A stretch of 64,000 bases of DNA from an uncultured Gammaproteobacteria bacterium (GTDB lineage: Bacteria; Pseudomonadota; Gammaproteobacteria; Arenicellales; JAANXG01): assembly GCA_947258785.1 (NCBI GenBank), contig CAMYJT010000002.1, positions 124,001 to 188,000 on the forward strand, in the 5' to 3' direction. The notes beneath the pieces were generated by a model that saw nothing but the letters and a program-made list of their open reading frames with translations, was not told the origin of the DNA and searched no databases. Position 1 is the stretch's first letter. Every line of letters begins with the position of its first letter. Made by a program: the position numbers and the translations under genes. Shown piece after piece: positions 8,068 through 16,041 of this stretch.

Positions 8068-9444
8068 TTATCCCGTGCGCCGCCAACGAGTGCCGTGAGC
8101 GCCGTCTTCCACGGTTACACCCATTTGATGAAGCGTGTCGCGGATCCGATCGGCGGCGGGGAAGTTGCGGACGGCCCGGGCTGCCTCGCGTGCCTTGACC
8201 AAACGCTCGATCTCCGCGGTATCTGCTTCCGCGTCCGCGCCACCGGCGAACCAATCCTCGGGATCTTGCCGGATTAGCCCGAGCATGGCGCCGCAGGCGA
8301 GCATCGCATTCTTGATGCGGGCCTGTTCACGGCGGTCGGCAGAAAGATGGGCCTGGTGGGCGAGCCCAAACAGCACTGCAAACGCTTTGGGCGTATTCAA
8401 ATCATCCCGCAGGCATTCGATAAATGCCTCGGGGGGCGCCTCAGATGACTCGTCGACGGGCACGTCTTCCATGTCGCGCAACGGCTGATACAGCCGGTCC
8501 AGGCTGCGTTTGGCCTGCCGGAGTGCGGCCTCACTCCAGTCCAACGGGCCTCGGTAATGCGCGCTGAGCAAGGCCATTCGTATCGACTCGCCATCGGCCC
8601 TGTCCAACAGATCACGCACCAGCAGGATGTTACCCACCGATTTAGCCATCTTCTCACCGTCTACGGTGATTAGTCCGTTGTGCACCCAGTACCGGCAAAG
8701 CGGCCTGCCGTCGTGGCTGCAGGTGCTCTGTGCATTTTCGTTTTCGTGGTGCGGAAAAACGAGGTCGTGTCCACCACCGTGAATGTCGATGGTCTCCCCG
8801 AGATGGGTCTCAGCCATGACCGAGCACTCGATGTGCCAACCGGGACGACCGCGGCCCCAGGGGCTCTCCCAACCTGGCAACTCCGAGGTTGACGGCTTCC
8901 ACAGAACAAAGTCTGCTGGATCGCGTTTGTACGGGGCCACTTCGACCCGGGCTCCAGCCATCATGTCGTCATGGTTCCGGTGAGACAAATTTCCGTAATC
9001 GGGAAACGACGGCACATGAAACAGCACGTGCCCTTCCGCGATATAGGCATTCCCGCGCTCGACTAGCGTCTGAATCATACCGATGATCTGCGGAATGTGC
9101 ATGGTGACCCGTGGTTCCGAGTCTGGAGGCAACACCCCCAAGGCATGCAAATCCGCATGATAGGCGGCGGTGTACTTTTCAGTGAGCGCGGCGATCGGCA
9201 CACCCTGCTGCTGGGCAGCGGCATTGATTTTATCGTCGATATCCGTGATGTTGCGCACGTACTTCAATCCACCGAATTCCCGGCGCAACAGGCGCGCCAA
9301 CACATCAAAAACCACGGCCGGTCGGGCATTGCCAATATGTGCGTAGCTGTACACGGTTGGACCGCACACGTACATGGTGACCCGTCCCGGATCTGAGGGG
9401 ACGAATTCCTCTTTGCGCTGCGTTTGCGTGTTGTAGAGCCGCAT
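8068..9444 (-). CDS. cysS: Cysteine--tRNA ligase
   Basis: A 458-residue class I cysteinyl-tRNA synthetase of normal length (461 in Escherichia coli). The HIGH motif is HIGN in PTVYSYAHIGNAR, the KMSKS motif is KMAKS, and the zinc ligands are Cys in YVCGPT, Cys in IECSVMA, and His and Glu in PHHENENAQS. It charges tRNA-Cys in the cytoplasm. The start is the ATG at 9444, with MRLYNTQTQRKEEF as a typical N-terminus. It is upstream of and close to sufE, and downstream of the membrane glycosyltransferase-like gene in the same direction. Confidence 0.97.
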   Translation of the reverse strand: MRLYNTQTQRKEEFVPSDPGRVTMYVCGPTVYSYAHIGNARPAVVFDVLARLLRREFGGLKYVRNITDIDDKINAAAQQQGVPIAALTEKYTAAYHADLHALGVLPPDSEPRVTMHIPQIIGMIQTLVERGNAYIAEGHVLFHVPSFPDYGNLSHRNHDDMMAGARVEVAPYKRDPADFVLWKPSTSELPGWESPWGRGRPGWHIECSVMAETHLGETIDIHGGGHDLVFPHHENENAQSTCSHDGRPLCRYWVHNGLITVDGEKMAKSVGNILLVRDLLDRADGESIRMALLSAHYRGPLDWSEAALRQAKRSLDRLYQPLRDMEDVPVDESSEAPPEAFIECLRDDLNTPKAFAVLFGLAHQAHLSADRREQARIKNAMLACGAMLGLIRQDPEDWFAGGADAEADTAEIERLVKAREAARAVRNFPAADRIRDTLHQMGVTVEDGAHGTRWRRTG

Positions 9445-9471
9445 GGAGTCGGATTCTACGATGTGCGGCGA

Positions 9472-11061
9472 TTATTCGCCCAGGTTAATTCGCTCATGGT
9501 GAGGGTCCCCGCGGCGCAGGAACACGATTCCTTTCTTCGTCTCGTGCTGACTCTCGCTCAACCATTGCCGGGCCGCCTCGACGCTGTCCACATGCTGAAT
9601 ATTACGCCGCGCGTAATATAGCGTTTGCGGAAACGGCGGCAAGCCGTTAATCATGAAAACCACCTCGTCGTCCCTGGACAATCCGTTAATAGGATGGGCG
9701 ATGCGCTGGTAAAATTCACGGTCGAGCAGTTCGGCATAGGCCTGATACTGGGTGTTGGTGAGCGGCGCCAGTGCCAGCACAACGGCGGTCAACCCCAGAT
9801 AGTGCCACTTCGACCACTTCCCCACCGACCATATCGAGTAAATCAGCAGCGACGCCACGAATATCAAAAAATAGGTGGTTTTGAGTATTGAATACCAATG
9901 CACGGTAGTAAAACGCAATAGCAGTAGATGATGCAATACAACCGGCAGAAACGACAGAAACAGCACTAAGCCGAATCGCTCCTTCAAAACCTTGTGACGC
10001 AACGATGTCGCCGCCGCGATCAGCAGGGCGCCGAGCAGCCAAAACAGTGGCGTCATTCCACGCAGATAATTTTCCCAAATCACCGACGGTCTGATGCTGT
10101 GGTCGATCCAAGGGAGGACCATCGAGGTTTCGTTCACCCCCGACTGATACAGGAACTGCCTGTTCAGGTAGCCGATGAATTCGGAAAAGCCGATGATCAG
10201 ACTGTGTTGCAGCACGAACAACCCCACGCCGATTGCGGGCGCGATCACGGCCACGGCCAGCAGTCGCAGGTCTCGATCCCTCCGCCATCGGAATGTTGCA
10301 TACAAAAAAATACTTCCGCTCAGCAACACACCGATCCATTCACTCAGAACCGTTGCCACCAGACCTAGTCCGAGCAATACCAGATACAGCAATTGCATGG
10401 TGGATTCTCTGGCGACCGAGTCACGATAGAGTAACAACAGATAGATAGAGAGGATGAACGGCAGCTGGACAAAAATCTCAATGTAATACGTGTTGCTGTG
10501 GAACCACAACGTGGCCGGCAACACCAGATACAGTGACGCCCCAACAACAGCCGGCAGATTGAACCGCTCGGGCAAACCAGCCAGACGAAATACAATCAGA
10601 TAGATGAAAACCGCGCAGACAAATTGCAGCCCCATGTTGAAGCTTTGCAGGCCGAGTACGCTTGGCCGGGAACCCACCAGGCGAAACATGAAATACGGCG
10701 CCACCACACCAAGTGACGGATGGGAGAGGTAATAATAAATGCCTTCGTCGTCCGAGGGATGCTCGACATTAAAATTGGACATAGCCGCATTGTTGATGTA
10801 CCTGTCTGCATCGCGTCCGAAGGTCATGCGCTGACCAAAGTAGTGCCTCGCAGCGCCACCTTCCTCCCACCAGATGTGATTAACGATCAGTGTATGTGCC
10901 GCCATCCATTCGAATCGATCCGAAAGGGCTTGATCCAGATGTGGCAGGCGCAGCCAAATGCTGCATGCGAACACGATCAGCAGCGCGGCAAACTCGGCCA
11001 AGCGCAACCGGTTGATCCACGGACGTAAAGCGCCCGCCGCTGAAGAAACGGTTGATGGCAT
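9472..11061 (-). CDS. Polytopic membrane protein, possible GT39/ArnT-like glycosyltransferase
   Basis: A 529-residue inner-membrane protein with about ten hydrophobic segments (residues 20-440) and a soluble C-terminal part of about 90 residues. The first large loop follows TM1 and carries an acidic-aromatic stretch (RFEWMAAHTLIVNHIWWEEGG), and PSDDEGIYYYLSHPSLGVVAPYF, the layout of lipid-linked-sugar glycosyltransferases of the GT39/GT83 clan. No exact family is recognised. ATG 11061 is taken as the start; an ATG at 11121 is also in frame. It is divergent from the carbamoyltransferase gene, with about 108 bp between the starts, and may act on the same surface glycan. Confidence 0.55.
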   Translation of the reverse strand: MPSTVSSAAGALRPWINRLRLAEFAALLIVFACSIWLRLPHLDQALSDRFEWMAAHTLIVNHIWWEEGGAARHYFGQRMTFGRDADRYINNAAMSNFNVEHPSDDEGIYYYLSHPSLGVVAPYFMFRLVGSRPSVLGLQSFNMGLQFVCAVFIYLIVFRLAGLPERFNLPAVVGASLYLVLPATLWFHSNTYYIEIFVQLPFILSIYLLLLYRDSVARESTMQLLYLVLLGLGLVATVLSEWIGVLLSGSIFLYATFRWRRDRDLRLLAVAVIAPAIGVGLFVLQHSLIIGFSEFIGYLNRQFLYQSGVNETSMVLPWIDHSIRPSVIWENYLRGMTPLFWLLGALLIAAATSLRHKVLKERFGLVLFLSFLPVVLHHLLLLRFTTVHWYSILKTTYFLIFVASLLIYSIWSVGKWSKWHYLGLTAVVLALAPLTNTQYQAYAELLDREFYQRIAHPINGLSRDDEVVFMINGLPPFPQTLYYARRNIQHVDSVEAARQWLSESQHETKKGIVFLRRGDPHHERINLGE

Positions 11062-11169
11062 ATCTCGTCGGAATGCGGGTTTCGCCGCGCGTTCGTACCC
11101 GGGGTGCGCCGACGTTATCACCCATCATCAATGGCTGCAACACGCACCATCCGGCGGAGACTTTGTGAT

Positions 11170-13017
11170 ATGGTTGGGCAGTTGAACATACTCGGCATAT
11201 CGGCTTACTACCACGACAGTGCGGCGGCACTGATCCGCGATGGGCGCATCGAGTACGCGGTGCAGGAAGAACGCTACTCGCGGAAAAAACACGACTCGCG
11301 GTTTCCGGCCCACGCCGTCCAGTTCTGTCTCGACGCTGCCGAGTTACACGTCACCGACATCGATCACATCGTCTTTTATGACAAACCACTGGTAAAGTTC
11401 GAACGCCTGCTCGAAACCTATGTCGCTTACGCGCCGCGGGGATTCCGCTCGTTCGTGACCGCAATGCCGGTGTGGCTGAAAGAGAAACTGTATCTCAAAT
11501 CGTTGTTGAAGAAAGAACTTGCCGCCTTGGGCGGCGTCAACAAGGAGCAATTGCCGCCGCTGCGGTTCGCAGAACATCACCAGTCCCATGCGGCCTCGGC
11601 GTTCTTTCCCAGTCCTTTTCAGCGGGCGGCGGTGCTGTGCATGGACGGAGTCGGTGAATGGGCTACGACCTCCGTCTGGCTCGGCGAGTGCGAAACCCTC
11701 ACCCCCCATTGGGAGATCGATTTTCCCCATTCCCTGGGCCTGCTCTATTCCGCCTTTACCTACTTTACGGGATTCAAGGTGAACTCGGGCGAGTATAAGC
11801 TGATGGGGCTCGCTCCGTATGGAACGCCCAAATATGCCCAGCTCATCGAAGATGAGCTCATTGACATCAAGGAGGATGGCACCTTCCGGCTCGATATGGA
11901 TTACTTCAATTACGCCACCGGACTCACCATGACCAACAAGCGGTTCGCCGACTTGTTTGGCGGGCCACCACGCAGGCCGGAATCCGAGATTACCCAACGG
12001 GAAATGGATATTGCCGCCTCCATCCAGAAAATCACAGAAAAGGCGGTGTTACGTTTGGGTCGCACCATCCATCGAGAGATGGATGTGAAGTACTTGTGCC
12101 TCGCCGGCGGTGTGGCCTTAAACTGTGTCGCCAATGGGCGTTTGCTGCGCGAAGGCCCCTATGAAGACATATGGATCCAACCCGCTGCCGGTGACGCCGG
12201 GGGAGCAATTGGCGCTGCACTGGCGAGTTGGCATCAACTCGGCGGCCCGCGGACCGTGAACCGCAACGATTCGATGCGGGGGTCCTATCTGGGTCCGCGG
12301 TTCGACGGCTCAGAGAGTCAACGCCGACTGCAGTCGTTTGGCGCCAAGTATGCCGACCACGACGAACCAGAACTGCTGCGCCGGGTGGCCGCATTATTGG
12401 CGCAAGAGAAGGTCATTGGTTGGTTTCAAGGTCCGATGGAATTCGGACCACGGGCCCTGGGCGGCCGGTCGATACTCGGCGATCCCCGCAGTCCAAAAAT
12501 GCAGTCGGTGATGAACCTCAAGATAAAATACCGCGAATCCTTCCGGCCCTTCGCGCCGGCAGTACTGGCGGAGCGTGTGTCCGACTATTTTGAACTCGAC
12601 CGGTCAAGCCCGTATATGCTCCTGGTCGCTCCGGTTACCCGTGCGTTACGGCTGTCGATCCGGGAGAATCAGAAACAATTCAGTGGGTTCGAAAAACTAC
12701 AGGTGCCGCGATCGCGGATACCGGCGATCACACATGTGGATTACTCCGCCCGAGTGCAGACCGTTCACGAGTCGACCAATCCCCGTTTCTATGCGCTGTT
12801 GAAAGAATTCGACCGCCAGACCGGATGCCCCATGCTGGTCAACACCTCATTCAACGTGCGCGGTGAACCCATAGTCTGTACGCCGGAGGATGCCTACCGC
12901 TGTTTTATGCGCACCGAGATGGATTACCTGGTGGTGGAAAACCTATTGCTCGGGAAATCCGATCAACCGGTATGGGAGAAGGACGATCCATGGCGGCAAG
13001 ACTTCACGCTCGACTGA
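11170..13017 (+). CDS. Carbamoyltransferase (NodU/TobZ/HypF-like family)
   Basis: A 615-residue O-carbamoyltransferase. The N-terminal Kae1-like domain has ILGISAYYHDSAAALI, the metal-binding EHHQSHAASAF, CMDGVGEWATTS, and LAGGVALNCVANGRL. The C-terminal domain has MEFGPRALGGRSILGDPR and MLVNTSFNVRGEPIVCTPEDA. These enzymes use carbamoyl phosphate and ATP to form a carbamoyl-adenylate, then carbamoylate a hydroxyl group of a sugar or natural product. ATG 11170 has GGAGA 9 nt upstream and matches the family N-terminus. Its 3' end overlaps an SxtJ-type gene, a common arrangement. The substrate is unknown; a cell-surface glycan is likely, given the divergent membrane protein. Confidence 0.92.
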   Translation: MVGQLNILGISAYYHDSAAALIRDGRIEYAVQEERYSRKKHDSRFPAHAVQFCLDAAELHVTDIDHIVFYDKPLVKFERLLETYVAYAPRGFRSFVTAMPVWLKEKLYLKSLLKKELAALGGVNKEQLPPLRFAEHHQSHAASAFFPSPFQRAAVLCMDGVGEWATTSVWLGECETLTPHWEIDFPHSLGLLYSAFTYFTGFKVNSGEYKLMGLAPYGTPKYAQLIEDELIDIKEDGTFRLDMDYFNYATGLTMTNKRFADLFGGPPRRPESEITQREMDIAASIQKITEKAVLRLGRTIHREMDVKYLCLAGGVALNCVANGRLLREGPYEDIWIQPAAGDAGGAIGAALASWHQLGGPRTVNRNDSMRGSYLGPRFDGSESQRRLQSFGAKYADHDEPELLRRVAALLAQEKVIGWFQGPMEFGPRALGGRSILGDPRSPKMQSVMNLKIKYRESFRPFAPAVLAERVSDYFELDRSSPYMLLVAPVTRALRLSIRENQKQFSGFEKLQVPRSRIPAITHVDYSARVQTVHESTNPRFYALLKEFDRQTGCPMLVNTSFNVRGEPIVCTPEDAYRCFMRTEMDYLVVENLLLGKSDQPVWEKDDPWRQDFTLD

Positions 13018-13421
13018 TGGCCGAATTCCCGCTGCTCGACAAAAGCGGATTACGCCGCTTCGGCCTCAGCTTCGGGGCGGTTGTCGTGATGCTGTTCGGT
13101 TTGGCCCTTCCTTGGCTGTTCGACTACGAAACTCCGCGCTGGCCCTGGTTCGTCGGCGCCGCATTCCTTGTATGGGCCGTAGCCGCCCCAGGCACCTTGA
13201 ACTGGTTCTACCGCGCGTGGATGCGATTCGGCCTGTTGCTGAATGCCATTATGAGCCCGCTGCTGTTGGGTATCGTTTTCTACCTGATCGTCCTACCAAC
13301 CGCCTTTATCATCCGACTGCGGGGTCGCGATCCGCTGCGCCGGAGGACCGACCCGCAGGCCGACAGTTACCGGGTTGGGAGTCATGCGCCCCCTCCCGAG
13401 CGTATGGATAAACCGTTCTGA
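12990..13421 (+). CDS. SxtJ-family small membrane protein
   Basis: A 143-residue protein with about three hydrophobic segments (FGAVVVMLFGLALPWLF, FVGAAFLVWAVAAPG and the IMSPLLLGIVFYLIVLPTAF region) and a basic C-terminal tail. It fits the SxtJ family, which regularly follows carbamoyltransferase genes. The gene overlaps the carbamoyltransferase by 28 nt, so they are co-translated. Two starts are possible: ATG 12990, or 12972. The small DUF5989 gene often found next in such clusters was not seen. Function is unknown. Confidence 0.75.
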   Translation: MAARLHARLMAEFPLLDKSGLRRFGLSFGAVVVMLFGLALPWLFDYETPRWPWFVGAAFLVWAVAAPGTLNWFYRAWMRFGLLLNAIMSPLLLGIVFYLIVLPTAFIIRLRGRDPLRRRTDPQADSYRVGSHAPPPERMDKPF

Positions 13422-13478
13422 CCCGCGTGGCTGCAGGATCCTTGCTCCTGATCCGCGATCCCTGCCGCAAATTGCGGG

Positions 13479-15521
13479 TCAGAACCGCAGCTTGAGCGTC
13501 GACAGAAAAGTAAGCTCGCGTGCCGCCCCTTGCCAATGGTTCGGCTGGTCCCGCATCATCAGATACGCGCCGACCAAAGTGTGTTTGTTCAGGGGAAACC
13601 GGTAGTATGTCTCCAGGGTATGCTCGCGGCCGTCCGGCGCCAGCCCGATGCGATCGTTGGATTTGTATATCGCACCGTCTACGTCACGCGCGTAGGGAAC
13701 CTCCATGCTGACCGTGCCTCCAGTGACTCGCAGCGGCTGTGAGAACGCGATGCCGAACTGATCGCGGTTGCGGAATACGTTGTCAGCCACCATGCCTATT
13801 CCATACCATTTTGTGCGAACGCCGGAAAAATCCTTCAGGAGCCCGAATCGGGCGTCTTCGATCTCGCTGTAGCCCAAACCGAAGTTGCCGATCACCGACA
13901 CATCGTCGCTCAGTCGCACCGACCCGGACATGCTCAACGAGTAGGTGTCCGTCTGACTTACGCCGAACGCTCCACCCGCGGATCCGCCGAACAGACTGCC
14001 GGATTCTTCCAAGGCACCGACTTGAACACTGATCGCCCCGCGGTCATCCGTAAACGTTCCCTCGAGAACTGCCGCCGAGCTGTCTTCGCCATAGCTGGAT
14101 GCCTCCTCCGTCGAGACCATTCCGAAACTCAGCCCGAATCCGCCGGCGCCGCGGTAACCGAATTTCACGCTGTCGGATTTGTCCGCGAAGCCCAGGTAGG
14201 GTGTGGAAAACGTCTGTCCGGACAGATACGCCGGCGGGGATACGCCGTCCGCGTCCGCTAGGGAGCGAACCGCACCGAAGTTGAACCTGGGATCCGTGTT
14301 GGACTCGACGCGATAGTGATAGCCTGTTGCGCCACCGCCCCGCAGCGAAAACGACCAATCCAGTTCGTCCGCGGCCCACGCCGAATCGCCCGATAATGCA
14401 AAGTAGCGCGCCAGCTCCAGCGAGCCGCTGTCCATCGTTGTATAGTACACGTCAGCGTCAACGTCGCGCCATGGTGAAAACCGGTGGGCGCTGAACCGTT
14501 CGTCGATACGGTCCAGTATCGAAGACACGCTGGGTCTGTGGTCATCGATTTTGACCAACTTGTTCAGATCGACGGCATACGGGCGGCCGAAGGCATCCAG
14601 GATCAAGGTCTTCTTGAGCTTCTTCTGATTATTCAGCAACAAGCCGGCGGCCGCCGCACTGCCGATCACCAGGGCCGCGGTTGTCGTGCTCGATCCACCG
14701 CCACCGGCGTCATCGTCGGTGGGGATTCTGGGGGGACCGACCGGGCTGTTTATGACTTGCGCGGCGTCGAACACGACGCCGCGCCCATACACCGCATCGG
14801 TGCCGGCGGCGCCGAAGTCGATTGCGGTGGCGAGAATAACCTCCGCCAACTCCTCGCCGGTGAGGAAGGGAAATTGCCGGTTTACCTCGGCGGCAATGCC
14901 CGCCAATCGGGCAGCGGCGAAAGATGTACCCTGCACAGCCGAGAAACGGGTCACTCCCAGCGTCGCCACATAGCGGTTCGCCGTAATACCGGCGCGGTTG
15001 CTGAGCGCTAGAATGCCGCCCGCCCCATCGGTGCCGCCGACGATCACCACCCCGGGAAATAGGTACGAAGTGGTGGAAACAATATTGGGAACGTTGAGTC
15101 CGCTGTTGCCGGACGCTATGGCCACCAACTTACCCGCCCGGGACGCGTCATCGATGGTGTTGGAGACGCCATCAAACCCCTGGCTCAATGCAATAGCCAC
15201 GACTTGCGGGTTTGCCGCCGCGGACAACACCGCGGCGTCCGTAGCACCCTGTGACGTATTGAAATCAGCGTCGGTAACCTTGTAGTTGCCGATGCCGATG
15301 CCCGGGGCAACTTCGTTGATGATCAACGAGGAAGTCGTGCCGTGCTGCGTGTCGGTCGCGTCAAACGCGTTCGGCACGTTGGCAAAGAAATCGAAACCAA
15401 ACACGATGTTCAGGGCTGCATTGGTCCCGGTATCAACCAGTGCGACGACGGCACGGGCCGCGGGCTGAAACCCAACGCCGACGACAAACAGGACGGAAAT
15501 CAACAATCTCCGAAAAAACAT
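13479..15521 (-). CDS. S8 (subtilisin-like) peptidase with C-terminal autotransporter-type barrel
   Basis: A 680-residue exported protein. After the signal peptide (MFFRRLLISVLFVVGVGF, cut near ARA) comes a compact subtilase domain with Asp (VALVDTGTN), His (TQHGTTSS), oxyanion Asn (IASGNSG) and Ser (QGTSFAAARLAG), so the triad is complete, although the usual Pro after GTSxA is replaced. A Gly/Ser/Thr linker and a hydrophobic stretch precede about 300 residues rich in alternating aromatic and Gly residues that end in TLKLRF, a beta-barrel ending with terminal Phe. This is the plan of S8 autotransporters displayed on the outer membrane. There is almost no propeptide. Start ATG 15521 has a strong GGAGGTC site at 15525-15531. 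Confidence 0.85.
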   Translation of the reverse strand: MFFRRLLISVLFVVGVGFQPAARAVVALVDTGTNAALNIVFGFDFFANVPNAFDATDTQHGTTSSLIINEVAPGIGIGNYKVTDADFNTSQGATDAAVLSAAANPQVVAIALSQGFDGVSNTIDDASRAGKLVAIASGNSGLNVPNIVSTTSYLFPGVVIVGGTDGAGGILALSNRAGITANRYVATLGVTRFSAVQGTSFAAARLAGIAAEVNRQFPFLTGEELAEVILATAIDFGAAGTDAVYGRGVVFDAAQVINSPVGPPRIPTDDDAGGGGSSTTTAALVIGSAAAAGLLLNNQKKLKKTLILDAFGRPYAVDLNKLVKIDDHRPSVSSILDRIDERFSAHRFSPWRDVDADVYYTTMDSGSLELARYFALSGDSAWAADELDWSFSLRGGGATGYHYRVESNTDPRFNFGAVRSLADADGVSPPAYLSGQTFSTPYLGFADKSDSVKFGYRGAGGFGLSFGMVSTEEASSYGEDSSAAVLEGTFTDDRGAISVQVGALEESGSLFGGSAGGAFGVSQTDTYSLSMSGSVRLSDDVSVIGNFGLGYSEIEDARFGLLKDFSGVRTKWYGIGMVADNVFRNRDQFGIAFSQPLRVTGGTVSMEVPYARDVDGAIYKSNDRIGLAPDGREHTLETYYRFPLNKHTLVGAYLMMRDQPNHWQGAARELTFLSTLKLRF

Positions 15522-15830
15522 CAAGACCTCCAAAATTGAGGCGCTAAGCCATTTTGAGCTAGCGACGCTTACCGTTTTTAGTGGAGACGCAGACGCAGTC
15601 GACAGGCCCACCCGCTCAGGATGGGGCTGACGGCGTGGCGTATTCTATCACCGGCATCCGCGCTTCACGCAAGCCGGACGAGTATATATCGACGGAAATC
15701 ACTGCGCAGGACCATCCCGATGAAATGGCCATCTGAAATCTATAACGAACGACTCTACGATCTTCGGTACATCGTGGAACGCGGCTCGAACCCAGATCTT
15801 GACCGCCCCGCTTCTACACGCGCCGTAGCG

Positions 15831-16031
15831 TCAGCGGCTGTCCTGCTCGATGCGTTCGCGACGTCTTCGCATACCTGTGTCCAACACCCGGTCCAATTCC
15901 TGCACATGCTCGATGACGTCCGTTTGTGCCTTCCACACGCGGTCGCCGGACTCTCTCGCCCCCCCATCATCCGAACATGCGGTCAATACAAATAGCACCG
16001 CCGACAAACCGCAATATCGCAGCGGCGTCAG
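15831..16031 (-). CDS. Small lipoprotein with non-ATG start
   Basis: A short frame after the GGDEF/EAL gene encodes a hydrophobic segment ending in a lipobox (FVLTAC) followed by SDDGG and a charged helix (VWKAQTDVIEHVQELDRVL, then RRRRERIEQ). This looks like a small lipoprotein of about 50 mature residues, similar to uncharacterised proteobacterial lipoproteins. No ATG fits: CTG 16031 or TTG 16007 are possible starts, and no clear ribosome binding site is visible, so translation may be coupled to the GGDEF/EAL gene that ends 10 nt upstream. Either a real non-canonical start or a decaying gene. Confidence 0.45.
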   Translation of the reverse strand: MTPLRYCGLSAVLFVLTACSDDGGARESGDRVWKAQTDVIEHVQELDRVLDTGMRRRRERIEQDSR

Positions 16032-16041
16032 CCGTTGGGCG

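Noticed and set aside
13419..13481. TGACCCGC and GCGGGTCA inverted repeat between convergent genes
   Set aside because: The arms are 47 bp apart and lack a T-run; a bidirectional terminator is possible but not shown.
15621..15995. + strand frame MGLTAWRILSPASAL
   Set aside because: Composition is irregular, and its second half is antisense to the more convincing lipoprotein frame.
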